A stretch of DNA of 37,345 bases from Elusimicrobia bacterium GWC2_64_44 (GCA_001799845.1 MGUG01000034.1:1-37345), one strand, 5' to 3'; positions 1-8,135 are shown, counted from the first letter of the stretch. Program-made: numbers and translations. The notes: generated from the letters alone by a model not told the origin.

Positions 1-82
1 CCTTCACCGCGTTGGCCAGCTTGTCCACGCCGGCCTTCAAGCGCATCCTGCCTTCTTCGGAATAAATTATCTGTTTAGCCAT
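1..82 (-). CDS. groL: Chaperonin GroEL (60 kDa), N-terminal fragment cut by window edge
   Basis: Only the first 27 codons are in the window; the gene continues past base 1. The translated start reads MAKQIIYSEEGR and then a Lys/Leu-rich helix (LKAGVDKLANAVK), which matches the conserved GroEL N-terminus. The ATG (complement of 80-82) is preceded by an AAGGAAGG ribosome binding site. groES lies 23 bp upstream on the same strand, the usual groES-groEL order. GroEL forms the double-ring ATP-driven cytosolic folding chamber capped by GroES. It is most likely transcribed from the CIRCE-controlled promoter ahead of groES. The identification rests on a short stretch but is strengthened by the groES neighbour. 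Confidence 0.93.
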   Translation of the reverse strand, partial: MAKQIIYSEEGRMRLKAGVDKLANAVK

Positions 83-105
83 GTTCTTTGTCCTTCCTTA
101 TATAG

Positions 106-414
106 TTACTTAACGATGCCGAGGACGTCTTCCTCGCGCATGATGAGGTATTCCTCATCGTTGATCTTGATCTCGGTGCCGGAGTATTTCCCGTAGAGCA
201 CGGTGTCGCCGGTCTTTATTTCCATGGGGATGAGCTTGCCGTCTTCGGTGGTTTTGCCTTTGCCCACGGCCACGACCAGGCCTTCCTGCGGCTTCTCTTT
301 GGCGGTCTCGGGGATAATGATCCCGCTCTTCTTGATCTCCTTGGCTTCGGCGGCCTTTATGATGAGCCTGTCGCCGAGGGGCTGTATCTTTATCTTGGTT
401 GCGGTGTCTGCCAT
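106..414 (-). CDS. groES: Co-chaperonin GroES (10 kDa)
   Basis: The 102-residue product has the usual GroES length with a short N-terminal extension (MADTATKIK) before the conserved core [11 protein letters not shown]. The mobile-loop region follows ([21 protein letters not shown]), then the [16 protein letters not shown] strand and the ILGIVK-like end. GroES is the heptameric lid of the GroEL chamber. The ATG has a strong AGGAGG ribosome binding site, 5 bases away. groL follows 23 bp downstream. The promoter and two CIRCE-like operators at 472-549 indicate heat-shock control by HrcA; hrcA itself is not in this window. Confidence 0.98.
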   Translation of the reverse strand: MADTATKIKIQPLGDRLIIKAAEAKEIKKSGIIIPETAKEKPQEGLVVAVGKGKTTEDGKLIPMEIKTGDTVLYGKYSGTEIKINDEEYLIMREEDVLGIVK

Positions 415-471
415 GTTACTGCCTCCTGTTGTTTTCGGTTGATCTTGTCCCGCGGTAGGCGGGATTCAAAT

Positions 472-498
472 TTAGCACTTCAGCTTCTTTACTGCTAG
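472..498. promoter_or_regulatory. CIRCE-like HrcA operator, proximal copy
   Basis: TTAGCACTT (472-480), nine bases, TACTGCTAG (490-498). The CIRCE consensus is TTAGCACTC-N9-GAGTGCTAA, so 14 of 18 arm positions match with the exact 9-base spacer. It overlaps the -10 box of the groES promoter (497-502), a position where bound HrcA would block initiation. It is the weaker of the two copies. Confidence 0.7.
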
Positions 499-525
499 TT
501 TATCAAACCCCGGAAAGCATGTCAA
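497..525 (-). promoter_or_regulatory. Sigma70-type promoter of groES-groL
   Basis: Read on the minus strand: TTGACA (-35, complement of 520-525), a 17-base spacer, and TAAACT (-10, complement of 497-502). The -35 is a perfect consensus and the -10 matches 4 of 6. The predicted start of transcription is near 490, about 75 bases ahead of the groES ATG. Each box is overlapped by a CIRCE-like operator. Confidence 0.75.
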
Positions 526-549
526 GCACTCTTTGCCATAGACTGCTAA
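523..549. promoter_or_regulatory. CIRCE-like HrcA operator, distal copy
   Basis: CAAGCACTC (523-531), nine bases, GACTGCTAA (541-549). It matches 15 of 18 CIRCE arm positions with the exact 9-base spacer. It overlaps the -35 box at 520-525. Its 5' end is 51 bp from that of the proximal copy, close to five helical turns, so two HrcA dimers could sit on one face of the DNA. Both copies carry C where the consensus right arm has G (A-C-T-G-C). Confidence 0.75.
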
Positions 550-558
550 AAAAGAAAA

Positions 559-576
559 ACCGCCGGCTTCGGCGGT
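559..576 (-). terminator. Rho-independent terminator of the signalling operon
   Basis: A perfect 7-bp stem (559-565 with 570-576) and a 4-base loop. On the minus strand it is followed by TTTTTCTTTTTT. It lies 24 bp beyond the FHA gene stop and just before the groES operators, insulating groES from the operon upstream. Confidence 0.88.
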
Positions 577-600
577 CTTTCTCCGGGGCGCTGGCCTCGC

Positions 601-1257
601 TTACTTGCGCAGGAAGAAGCGGAAGCGCGTGGCGCCCACTTCTATGGTGTCGTCGTCCTGCAGCGCCACCTTCTCCTTCAGGGGGTTGCCGTTGTACTTG
701 GCGTAGTCTTCCTTGATGGGGTTGAGGTAGTAGCCCTCGGGGCGCATGGTGATGACCACGGCGAGCTCCGGCCCTCCGCCGAACAGCCCCCCCGCCTTGT
801 ACGGGATGGCGGCCTGGGCGGATTTGCCGATGTAGGTGGACAGGCCCGTCAGCTCGAATTCCTTGCGGGCGTCGCCGGGGTTCTCCAGCACTTCCAGCGC
901 GCCCTGGGGCGTTTTCTGGCGCTGCTGCGGCAGCGGGGCTTCGGCCGGGGCCTTGGCCGCCGACGTTACGCTCTCGTCGGCGAAGACCAGCGAGTACTTG
1001 ACCAGCGTGATCGTGTCGCCGGGCTTCAGGCCGCACTTGAGGGTCTTCTTGCCGTTGACGAAGGTGCCGTTGGTGGAGTTGAGGTCCTCGACGAACCAGG
1101 TGCCGCCGGACTCGTACATTTTGGCGTGGTGGCCCGAGACGGCGGCGTTGTCCAGCACGATGTCATTGTCCGGCTTCCTGCCCAGCGAGAAGGCGGGTTT
1201 GTCCAACTTTATCTCTTTGATAAAGGCCGCTTCGAATTTGAGCAAAAGTTTAGGCAT
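601..1257 (-). CDS. FHA domain protein (phosphothreonine-binding)
   Basis: The 218-residue product has a clear N-terminal forkhead-associated domain (about 5-95): the core motifs are FSLGR (23-27), SGHHA (41-45) and NSTNGTFVNG (60-69). FHA domains bind phosphothreonine peptides, so this protein is a likely reader of the two kinases in the same operon. A proline/alanine/glutamine linker (about 98-118) leads to a C-terminal half (about 120-218) with FHA-like beta spacing (STYIGKS, then DDDTIEVGATRFRF) but without the phosphate-binding residues; it may be a degenerate second FHA fold. No membrane segment is seen, so it is probably cytosolic. Its start overlaps the PP2C stop by 8 bp, indicating coupled translation. 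It is the last gene of the operon before the terminator at 559-576. Confidence 0.9.
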   Translation of the reverse strand: MPKLLLKFEAAFIKEIKLDKPAFSLGRKPDNDIVLDNAAVSGHHAKMYESGGTWFVEDLNSTNGTFVNGKKTLKCGLKPGDTITLVKYSLVFADESVTSAAKAPAEAPLPQQRQKTPQGALEVLENPGDARKEFELTGLSTYIGKSAQAAIPYKAGGLFGGGPELAVVITMRPEGYYLNPIKEDYAKYNGNPLKEKVALQDDDTIEVGATRFRFFLRK

Positions 1258-2059
1258 ATGATTTTTTGAACATGTCCTTTAGGTTTTCTTTGAGCGTCTT
1301 CTTCTTGACGGTGCCGAGGATAACGGTGATGTTGTCGGGGCCGCCGTTGGCGTTGGCCGCGGCCAGCAGCTCCGCGCAGGCTTTCTGGTTGTCGGGCTGT
1401 ATGCGCAGCAGCTCCTGCAGGCTGCCTTCCTTGACGGCCTTGAAGAGGCCGTCGGTGCAGAACAGCAGGCGGTCCCCCTCCTCCAGCTCCGTCTCCACCA
1501 GGTCCACGGCGGGGGTCTTCTGCGTGCCCAGCGCGCGGGTCAGGATATTCTGCAGCGGCGAGACGTCCGCCTGCTCGCGCGTCAGCAGGCCCTTCTTGAC
1601 GTGCTCCATCACCAGCGAGTGGTCCTCGGTCAGCTGCTGCATGACGTTCTGGCGCAGCAGGTAGATGCGGGAGTCGCCGATGTGGGCGATGGAAAGTTTT
1701 GACTTGTTGAGCAGCGCGGCGCTGAGCGTGGTGCCCATGCCCTTGTTCTCGGGCCCGGCCGTGCCGGCCTCGTAGATGACCGAGTTGGCCAGCTGCACCG
1801 CGAACCCGAGCTGGTTGGCCTCGAGGGTGAACTTGTCGTTGAAGGGCGTGGGCTTCATGCCGGTCAGCTTCATCGACTCGTACTTGTCGCGGGTGACCTT
1901 GACGGCGAGCTGGCTGGCCACCTCGCCGGAGTTGTGCCCGCCCATGCCGTCGGCCACTATGGCCAGTTCCAGGCCGGGGTCGAGCAGAAAACTGTCTTCG
2001 TTGTTCTTGCGGACCTTGCCTACGTCGGAGGCGCCCGCGAAGTCTATTTTAAATGTCAT
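1250..2059 (-). CDS. PP2C-family Ser/Thr protein phosphatase
   Basis: The 269-residue length fits the compact bacterial PP2C (PrpC/Stp) type. The metal-binding motifs are all present: RKNNEDS (17-23), VADGMGGH (35-42), AHIGDSRIYLLR (126-136), LTEDHS (143-148), FCTDG (200-204) and GGPDNITVI (239-247). The enzyme uses Mn or Mg to remove phosphate from Ser/Thr and should oppose the two kinases encoded just upstream. No membrane segment is visible. The start overlaps the stop of the CHASE2 kinase by 4 bp (ATGA) and the stop overlaps the FHA start by 8 bp, so kinase, phosphatase and FHA protein are likely made in coupled amounts. Confidence 0.96.
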   Translation of the reverse strand: MTFKIDFAGASDVGKVRKNNEDSFLLDPGLELAIVADGMGGHNSGEVASQLAVKVTRDKYESMKLTGMKPTPFNDKFTLEANQLGFAVQLANSVIYEAGTAGPENKGMGTTLSAALLNKSKLSIAHIGDSRIYLLRQNVMQQLTEDHSLVMEHVKKGLLTREQADVSPLQNILTRALGTQKTPAVDLVETELEEGDRLLFCTDGLFKAVKEGSLQELLRIQPDNQKACAELLAAANANGGPDNITVILGTVKKKTLKENLKDMFKKSYA

Positions 2060-4965
2060 TTTTTACCTTCTTCCGGAAAGATGACGGGGAAACTGCTGTC
2101 GAGGCCGGTCGCTGCCGGTCTAGGGGCCGCCGCCGGCGCAGGCTTGGGCGCCGGGGCCGGAGCGGGCGCCGGGGCAGTGGAATTCATGTTGCCCGCCTTC
2201 GGGGCGAGCTCCAGGCCGGACGGGGGCACGGTGGCAGCGGGCTTCGCGGCCGGGGCCGCGGCGGGCTTTGGCGCCGGCGCGGGTGTCGACGCGGCAGCGG
2301 GCGCCGGGGCCGGCTTCGGAGCGGGAGTCGTCGCTGCAGCGGGCGCTGGGGCCGGTTTCGGGGCGGCAGCCGGGGCCGGAGCGGCCGCCGGTTTGGGGGC
2401 CGCGGCTGGCGCGGCCGCGGGAGCCGCCGGGGTATTGAGCTGCGGCGTTTTGCCGGCCAGAACGTCGCGCAGGGCGGCCGCCATCTCGCCGCCTGACTGG
2501 AAGCGCTCCTCGGGGTTCTTCTTGAGGGCCTTGTCTATCACGGCGAGTATGCCCGTCGGCAGGTCCTTGCGGATCACCATCGGGTCCGGGTAAGGGTCGC
2601 TGGTGATCTGGAACAGCAGCGTGCCTATGGACTCGCCGCCCTTCCACGGGCGCTCGCCGGTCAGCATCTCGTAGAGCGTAACGCCCAGAGAGAAGAGGTC
2701 GGCGCGGCCGTCCACTTTCTTGCCGGCTATCTGCTCGGGGCTCATGTAATACGGCGTGCCGAGCACCGTGCCGGTGGCTGTCTTGGAGGATTCCGTCAGG
2801 CGGGCTATGCCGAAGTCGCAGACGCGCAGCGAGCCGTCGTCGAGCAGCATGATGTTGGCCGGCTTGATGTCGCGGTGCACGATGCCGTTCTTGTGCGCGT
2901 AGCCCAGCGCGTCGGCGGAGAGCGCTATGTACTCCAGCACCTTGGGCACGGGCAGCAGGGTGGCCTTGGTGGCCCACTTCTTCAGGTCGTCGCCCTTGAG
3001 CAGTTCCATGGCTATGTAGGCTATGTCCTGCTCCTCGCCGGCGTCGAAGATCTTGACGATGTTCGGGTGCTGCAGGTTGCCGGCCGCCTGGGCCTCGCGG
3101 AAGAAGCGGTCCTTGAGCTCCTTCATCTGACCCTCTTCCAGGCCTTCCTCGAAGCGCATGGTCTTGATGGCCACGGAGCGGTTGATCTTGGGGTCCACGC
3201 CGAGATAGACGATGCCCATGGCGCCCTTGCCCAGCTCCTTCTTGATCTCGTAGCGGCCCAGCATCGGGGTCGCCGACGAGCCGGCCATCATCATGGTGGC
3301 CTCGGCGCCGCCGCCCTTGCCGCCCACGCCGCCGAACACCGCGCCGTCGGCGGCCTTCTTGAGCATGTCGATCTTGGGCTTGATATCCTTGAACTCCGGG
3401 TCCACGCCGGAGATGTGCTCGTAGACGGCCACGGCCTTGTTGTACTGGCGCTTGCGCTCGAAGTCCAGCGCCAGGTTGTAGAGCGTGTCCTTCATGTTGT
3501 CGTCGAGCGGGCACAGGCGGAACTTCTCGAAGGCGAGGTCCAGCATTCCCTGGCCCTGGAACGACAGCCCCAGCATCTTGTTGGTCTCTATCTGCGAGAC
3601 CTCTATCAGCTCCTTCTTCTTCTCGGTCAGGAAGAAGCGTTTGCTGATGACGAAGATGTAGCCGGCCACCAGTACGGCGACGGGGTACATGGTCTTGAGC
3701 CACAGGCCCTTGGAGAACATCACGAAGCCGGCGGTCACCAGGGCGGCCAGCAGCACGCCGGCCAGGATGGCGCCGGTGCCGGCCTTGAGGCGCGGCAGCA
3801 GGAAGGCCGTGAAGACCCAGGCGATGAAGATAAAGGCCAGCTCGGCGGGAAAGGCCCAGCCGGGGCGCGAGATGAAGCGCCCGGAGAGGATGTTGTCCAC
3901 CACGTTGGCGGTGAAGTCCGGGGTGGTCATGGCGCTGTCGGTCGGGGTCACGTACAGGCTGCCCACGCCCTGCGCGGTCAGGCCGATGAGGACGATCTTG
4001 TCCTTGAAGGCTTCCGGCACCACCTTGCCGTTCATTACGTCGTAGAAGGAATAATATTTAAAGGCCTTGGTGCGGTTGTAGGCGATCAGGGCCGAGGAGG
4101 CCTCGTCCAGCGCCATCACGCTCTTGCCGAAGACGGCCGAGTCTCCGGGCGAGACCGTCACCTGGTCGGGCGCGAGCCCCAGGCTCACGCGCACTATCTC
4201 CGCCGCGAACGACGGGTAGAAGGCCTGGCCGCCGTAAGGGATGAAAGGGTATTCCTTGCGCACCGTGCCGTCCAGATCGCTGAAAACGTTCACGTGTCCC
4301 GCGCCGGCCGCTGACGAGGCCAGCACGTCGATGGGCGCGGTGATGCCCGAGCCCTCTATCCCCCCGCCTTCCGGCACGGTCTTGTGCGAGACCGAGGCCG
4401 CGAGGCGCTTCATCCACTCCGGCTCCGGCTTGAGCTTGGAGACCGGCGCGCCCGTGTCGAAGACGAGCGGCAATACCACGTTGCCGGCGGCGGCTACGGC
4501 GCCTGCCAGTTTGGCGTCGCTGTCCATCTCGTGGCGCTCCGCCTCCAGGGCCTTCAAAAATTCGGATTCCTTGCCGGTCTCACGGATCTTTTTTTCCGCG
4601 AGGAGCGCGGTATATTTTTCCTTCAGCACGTCGGCCAGTTGCGTGCCGCCGTTCTTCTCCGGCTCGGAGAAGAGGATGTTGAGGCCTATGACCGAGGGCT
4701 TGGCTGTCTCTGACGAAAGCCAGACCAGCATGTCGGCGATCCTGGTCCGCGACCACGGCCAGCGGCCTATCTTGGAGATGCTCTCGTCGTTGATCTCGAT
4801 GACGGCGATGTCGCTGCGCTCGGGGGCCCCGGCGTTCATGCTGGCGCGCACGTCGTAGAACTTGAGCTCGGCGGTCTCCAGGCCGGTCTGGGTGAAATAG
4901 AAGAAGAGGGCGGCCAGCGCCAGCATCGTTCCCCAGAGAATGTCGGACAGTATGAATTTGCGCAC
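2056..4965 (-). CDS. CHASE2-domain membrane Ser/Thr protein kinase
   Basis: A 969-residue sensor kinase. An N-terminal membrane segment (about 9-27) is followed by an extracytoplasmic CHASE2 sensor domain (about 35-350; IAVIEINDESI, GRWPWSR and DKIVLIGLTA are typical). Three hydrophobic segments (about 365-440) follow, then a helical TPR-like region (about 465-525) and a Hanks-type kinase domain (about 570-835). The kinase has GKGAMGIVYLG, VAIK, HRDIKPANIML, DFG and the SPEQ activation-segment end, so it should be active. The last 120 residues are Pro/Ala/Lys low complexity. The start is GTG with a GGAGG site. CHASE2 senses unknown extracellular signals and is more often fused to adenylate cyclase, histidine kinase or GGDEF output. 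It is 15 bp downstream of the other kinase gene and overlaps the PP2C gene by 4 bp. Confidence 0.95.
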   Translation of the reverse strand: MRKFILSDILWGTMLALAALFFYFTQTGLETAELKFYDVRASMNAGAPERSDIAVIEINDESISKIGRWPWSRTRIADMLVWLSSETAKPSVIGLNILFSEPEKNGGTQLADVLKEKYTALLAEKKIRETGKESEFLKALEAERHEMDSDAKLAGAVAAAGNVVLPLVFDTGAPVSKLKPEPEWMKRLAASVSHKTVPEGGGIEGSGITAPIDVLASSAAGAGHVNVFSDLDGTVRKEYPFIPYGGQAFYPSFAAEIVRVSLGLAPDQVTVSPGDSAVFGKSVMALDEASSALIAYNRTKAFKYYSFYDVMNGKVVPEAFKDKIVLIGLTAQGVGSLYVTPTDSAMTTPDFTANVVDNILSGRFISRPGWAFPAELAFIFIAWVFTAFLLPRLKAGTGAILAGVLLAALVTAGFVMFSKGLWLKTMYPVAVLVAGYIFVISKRFFLTEKKKELIEVSQIETNKMLGLSFQGQGMLDLAFEKFRLCPLDDNMKDTLYNLALDFERKRQYNKAVAVYEHISGVDPEFKDIKPKIDMLKKAADGAVFGGVGGKGGGAEATMMMAGSSATPMLGRYEIKKELGKGAMGIVYLGVDPKINRSVAIKTMRFEEGLEEGQMKELKDRFFREAQAAGNLQHPNIVKIFDAGEEQDIAYIAMELLKGDDLKKWATKATLLPVPKVLEYIALSADALGYAHKNGIVHRDIKPANIMLLDDGSLRVCDFGIARLTESSKTATGTVLGTPYYMSPEQIAGKKVDGRADLFSLGVTLYEMLTGERPWKGGESIGTLLFQITSDPYPDPMVIRKDLPTGILAVIDKALKKNPEERFQSGGEMAAALRDVLAGKTPQLNTPAAPAAAPAAAPKPAAAPAPAAAPKPAPAPAAATTPAPKPAPAPAAASTPAPAPKPAAAPAAKPAATVPPSGLELAPKAGNMNSTAPAPAPAPAPKPAPAAAPRPAATGLDSSFPVIFPEEGKK
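2118..2440 (-). repeat. Low-complexity Pro/Ala/Lys coding repeat in the kinase tail
   Basis: The 3' part of the CHASE2-kinase gene is built from short GC-rich units encoding PAPAP, PAAAP and PKPAP blocks for roughly 100 residues. Such tails are flexible linkers or cell-wall or protein-contact segments. The repetitive DNA is prone to length change. It also creates long spurious reading frames on both strands. Confidence 0.7.
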
Positions 4966-4980
4966 CGTGCCTCCGCTACG

Positions 4981-7053
4981 TTAGAAAAGTTCCTGCTGCC
5001 TGAAAGATTCCACGAGTTCCTCGATGAAGTAGGCGTTGGCCAGCAGCGCCAGGAAAAACGCGATGAAGATGATGCCGGCCGATCCCGCCAGCGCGCCGCT
5101 GATGCGCGCGCTCAGCGCTTTGTAGTATTCCAGGCGCGCCGCGTTCTGCAGCTTGCCGCGGGCCTGCGGCAGCACCTCGGCGGGCCTTGCCGGCAGGTGC
5201 GGCTGCAGCGGGCGGCCCTCGTCGTCGTAGGCCACCTCGGCCTGCGCGGCCAGCATTTCCTGCTGCCAGGCCGCCAGGTTGGCGCGGTTGGTCTGCTGGG
5301 CCGCCGCGGCCTCCGCCTGCTCTTTCTGCGCCGTGATGGCCTCAACCTGCGGGTTGGTGAACATCGCGAACATGGCCAGGTTGGCCGCCAGGAAGAAGAG
5401 CTGCGGGCTGAAGAAGAGCGAGAAGGACTTCTGGGTGAGCGACGCCACCAGGCCTACCAGGGCCAGCAGCCCGCCCACGGACAGCCAGATCTTCTCCGGG
5501 GTCACGTCTGCCCCGGCCTTGAAGTAGAGGTAGGTGAAGCCGAGGCCAGCCAGGTAGGCGGCGGCCGCGCCGGCCTTGAAGCCCCAGCCCTTGAAGACCA
5601 CCTTCGAAGCCGCCAGGTAGAAGAACAGCGAGTAAACTATCAGGTTGGCGGGAGAGAACATGTTGGAGAAGCCCAGCTGCACCGCCAGCATCCCCTTGGC
5701 GACTATGTCCGCGCCCGGCGCGGCCGGCAGGTAGGCGCCGCCAGAATAGGCGGCCGCCGCGGCGGCCATCGCGCAGAACGTGTAGGCCATCGTGAACTTG
5801 TAGGGTTTCTGCCACAGCGCCCAGCCGTACAGGGCGGCGCCCGCCCCGGCGAGGAAGCCTGCGGTGACCGGGTTGGAGACGAACGGCGAGGCCAGCACTC
5901 CCGTCGCGGTACCGGAGGCTCCCGCCAGGACGAAGGCCGCCGTGCCGGCCATCGTCAGCGCGAAATGGACGGCGATCTTGAGGCCGTTGTGCAGGGCGGC
6001 CAGCTGCAGCGCGGGTTTGGCGCCGGGGAACATCTGCGGCGGGGCGTTGGGCGGCGGCGGGGGCGGCGGGGCCGCCCGCTGGGTCTGGGCCTGTTGCTCC
6101 GGCGGCTTGGGGGCCGAGCTTTCAAGCGAGGCCTGCGGCCGCTGGGCGGCCTGTAGGCGGGCCGTCACCTCGGGGATGTCGAAAGTGCTTTCGGCGGAGA
6201 CCGGCACCGTGTTGGTGTCCTCCCCGACGTGCTTCGTGAAGACCTCTATGACCTCGGCCGCGCTCTGGTAGCGGTCCTCCGGCTTCTTGCGCATCAGCTG
6301 GTCTATCACGCGCGACGCCCACAGCGGCACGTCGGGGTTGATGAGCATGATGTTGGGAACGGGCTCGCCGATGTGCTTGTGGATCACCTCGATGGAGCTC
6401 TTGCCGTCGAAAGGGTATTTGCCGGTGAGGATGTAGTAGAAGGTCGCGCCCGCGGCGTAAAGGTCGGCCCGGGCGTCGACCTTGCCGGCCAGGCCCTGCT
6501 CCGGCGACATGAAGTAGGCGGTCCCCACCATTTCCCCCGCCATGGTCAGCTGCTTCTCTTCGCTGATGCTGCGCGCGAGCCCGAAGTCCACGATGCGGGG
6601 CACGTTGTCGGTGCCTACGAGGATGTTGGCCGGCTTGATGTCGCGGTGGATGACGGACTTGGAGTGGGCGTGGGACAGGCCGTGCAGCACGCCGGTCATG
6701 ATCTCTGCGGCCTGCCCTATCGGCAGCGCGCCCTTCTCGTTGACCAGGTCCTGCAGGCTCTTGCCCTCAACGTAGGACATCACTATGAAATAGGCGTTGT
6801 TCTCCTGGCCGAAGTTGTAGACGTGGACGATGTTGGGGTGCTCGAGCTTGGCCGCCGAGCGGGCCTCGCGCAGGAAGAACTCTATGTTGCGCTGCTCGCG
6901 GGCCAGCTCCGGCGCCAGCAGCTTAACGCAGACGTATTTGTCGAGGGCTTCGTGGTGGGCCTTGTAGACCGAGCCCATGCCGCCCTGGCCTATCTTGTCG
7001 ATGATCTTGCAGCCGGCGAACACCGTACCTGCTATGTTGGGTTCTGTTTCCAT
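4981..7053 (-). CDS. Membrane-anchored Hanks-type Ser/Thr protein kinase
   Basis: The 690-residue protein starts directly with the kinase domain (about 14-275): glycine loop IGQGGMGSV (21-29), catalytic lysine in CVKLL (K44), HRDIKPAN (136-143), DFG (156-158) and SPEQ (183-186). All catalytic residues are present. A Pro/Gln-rich linker (about 300-345, with a run of prolines) leads to a membrane region with roughly six hydrophobic segments between about 355 and 560, an Ala/Gln-rich helical stretch (about 570-640) and a final membrane segment (about 655-680). No PASTA repeats are present. The C-terminal membrane domain is not one I recognise. It lies 10 bp after the receiver-GGDEF gene and 15 bp before the CHASE2 kinase, in one operon. 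Confidence 0.94.
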   Translation of the reverse strand: METEPNIAGTVFAGCKIIDKIGQGGMGSVYKAHHEALDKYVCVKLLAPELAREQRNIEFFLREARSAAKLEHPNIVHVYNFGQENNAYFIVMSYVEGKSLQDLVNEKGALPIGQAAEIMTGVLHGLSHAHSKSVIHRDIKPANILVGTDNVPRIVDFGLARSISEEKQLTMAGEMVGTAYFMSPEQGLAGKVDARADLYAAGATFYYILTGKYPFDGKSSIEVIHKHIGEPVPNIMLINPDVPLWASRVIDQLMRKKPEDRYQSAAEVIEVFTKHVGEDTNTVPVSAESTFDIPEVTARLQAAQRPQASLESSAPKPPEQQAQTQRAAPPPPPPPNAPPQMFPGAKPALQLAALHNGLKIAVHFALTMAGTAAFVLAGASGTATGVLASPFVSNPVTAGFLAGAGAALYGWALWQKPYKFTMAYTFCAMAAAAAAYSGGAYLPAAPGADIVAKGMLAVQLGFSNMFSPANLIVYSLFFYLAASKVVFKGWGFKAGAAAAYLAGLGFTYLYFKAGADVTPEKIWLSVGGLLALVGLVASLTQKSFSLFFSPQLFFLAANLAMFAMFTNPQVEAITAQKEQAEAAAAQQTNRANLAAWQQEMLAAQAEVAYDDEGRPLQPHLPARPAEVLPQARGKLQNAARLEYYKALSARISGALAGSAGIIFIAFFLALLANAYFIEELVESFRQQELF

Positions 7054-7063
7054 CGTAGAAGCC

Positions 7064-7996
7064 TTAGATTCTCCGGTCCCTTACGTAAATGCTGCCGCGC
7101 CGGGTGGACAGCTCCTTAGCGTAGCGCTTCAGCTCCGCGGCGCTCTCTACTATCTTGGCGTAGTGGCGCTGGGAGCGCGGGGCCACTATGGCCACGGTCA
7201 GCGACATCAGCGGGAAATCCCTGGTCTGGTTCTTGCGGTCCATCGTGGTGATGAAGCCGCGGTCCCGGTCGGCCTCGCTGTAGAACTCGCCGATGAACCT
7301 GTCGAACTCCTCGGTGATGGCCTTGGCCGCGGGCTCGCAGGTCTCGGGGCCGGTGATCAGCACGAAGTCGTCCCCCCCGACGTGCCCGACGAAGTAGTCG
7401 TGCCCGGCCACGGCTTTGGCCTTTTCCGCCAGCAGCGTCGCGATGCGTTTGATGACCTCGTCGCCCTTGGCGTAGCCGTAGACGTCGTTGTAAGCCTTGA
7501 AATTGTCGGCGTCGACGTAGCAGAAGGCGAAGGGCTTTTCCTCCGCGATGCGGCGCAGCACCTCCTCCTCGATGGCCGGGCTGCCGGGCAGGCGGGTCAG
7601 CGGGTTCAGGGCGGTGTCCGCGCTCTTGCGCTTGAGGATGCGGTTGATGCGGGCGCGCAGCTCGCGCACGTCGAAGGGCTTGGTGATGAAATCGTCCGCG
7701 CCCAGCTCTATCGTGTTCACCCGGGCGTCCACCTCGGCCACGCCGCTGAGGATGATGACGGGGATGTCGCGCGTGTCCGGGGCCTCGCGGATGCGGCGGC
7801 AGAGCGCGTAGCCGTCCAGGCCCGGCATGCGCAGGTCCAGCAGGATCAGGTCCGGCTTGCTGTCTTTCAGGTAGACCAGCACGTCCTCGCCGCGGCTGAA
7901 GGTGGCGACGGAGTAGTTGTATTTTTTGAGGACGGCGGAGACGAGCAGGCCCACGTTCGGGTCGTCGTCAACCACCAGTACTTTCTTTCCCAGCAA
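7064..7996 (-). CDS. Response regulator with receiver and GGDEF-type output
   Basis: 310 residues. The receiver domain (3-120) has the acidic pocket DDD (10-12), the phospho-acceptor D54 in LLDLRMPG and the KP pair at 106-107. A short linker with NPLTRLPG (131-138) leads to a GGDEF-family domain (about 140-300), with VDADNFKAYND and GGDDF (207-211) in place of GGDEF. The usual NDxxGH is NDVYGY, and no clear RxxD inhibitory site precedes GGDDF. It may be a diguanylate cyclase or a degenerate c-di-GMP/GTP-binding domain. The start is TTG with only a GGGGG stretch 5 bases upstream, so the start is less certain. It is the first gene of the Ser/Thr kinase operon, with a promoter at 8031-8058. Confidence 0.92.
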   Translation of the reverse strand: MLGKKVLVVDDDPNVGLLVSAVLKKYNYSVATFSRGEDVLVYLKDSKPDLILLDLRMPGLDGYALCRRIREAPDTRDIPVIILSGVAEVDARVNTIELGADDFITKPFDVRELRARINRILKRKSADTALNPLTRLPGSPAIEEEVLRRIAEEKPFAFCYVDADNFKAYNDVYGYAKGDEVIKRIATLLAEKAKAVAGHDYFVGHVGGDDFVLITGPETCEPAAKAITEEFDRFIGEFYSEADRDRGFITTMDRKNQTRDFPLMSLTVAIVAPRSQRHYAKIVESAAELKRYAKELSTRRGSIYVRDRRI

Positions 7997-8030
7997 AAGG
8001 CCCCCAAAACCGCGGTTTTAAGTCTGTATT

Positions 8031-8058
8031 ATTATAACAATAATATATTACAAATCAA
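8031..8058 (-). promoter_or_regulatory. Promoter of the signalling operon
   Basis: On the minus strand: TTGATT (complement of 8053-8058), a 16-base spacer and a perfect TATAAT (complement of 8031-8036). It sits in an AT-rich island in otherwise GC-rich DNA, about 35 bases ahead of the receiver-GGDEF start. Confidence 0.65.
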
Positions 8059-8135
8059 ACGGCCCACGCGCAACAGCCCGGGGGCCTCCGGGCCCGCGGC
8101 CGGGCGGTCGTATCCGTTGTTTCCGCAGCAGGGGC

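Noticed and set aside
2118-2440. Tandem repeat array or CRISPR-like structure
   Set aside because: The periodicity is that of Pro/Ala codons in frame with the kinase; there are no constant repeats with unique spacers.
2875-4314. Long open frame (479 codons) on the plus strand
   Set aside because: It runs antisense through the CHASE2-kinase gene, is His/Gly/Leu-rich without motifs, and is explained by high GC at third codon positions.
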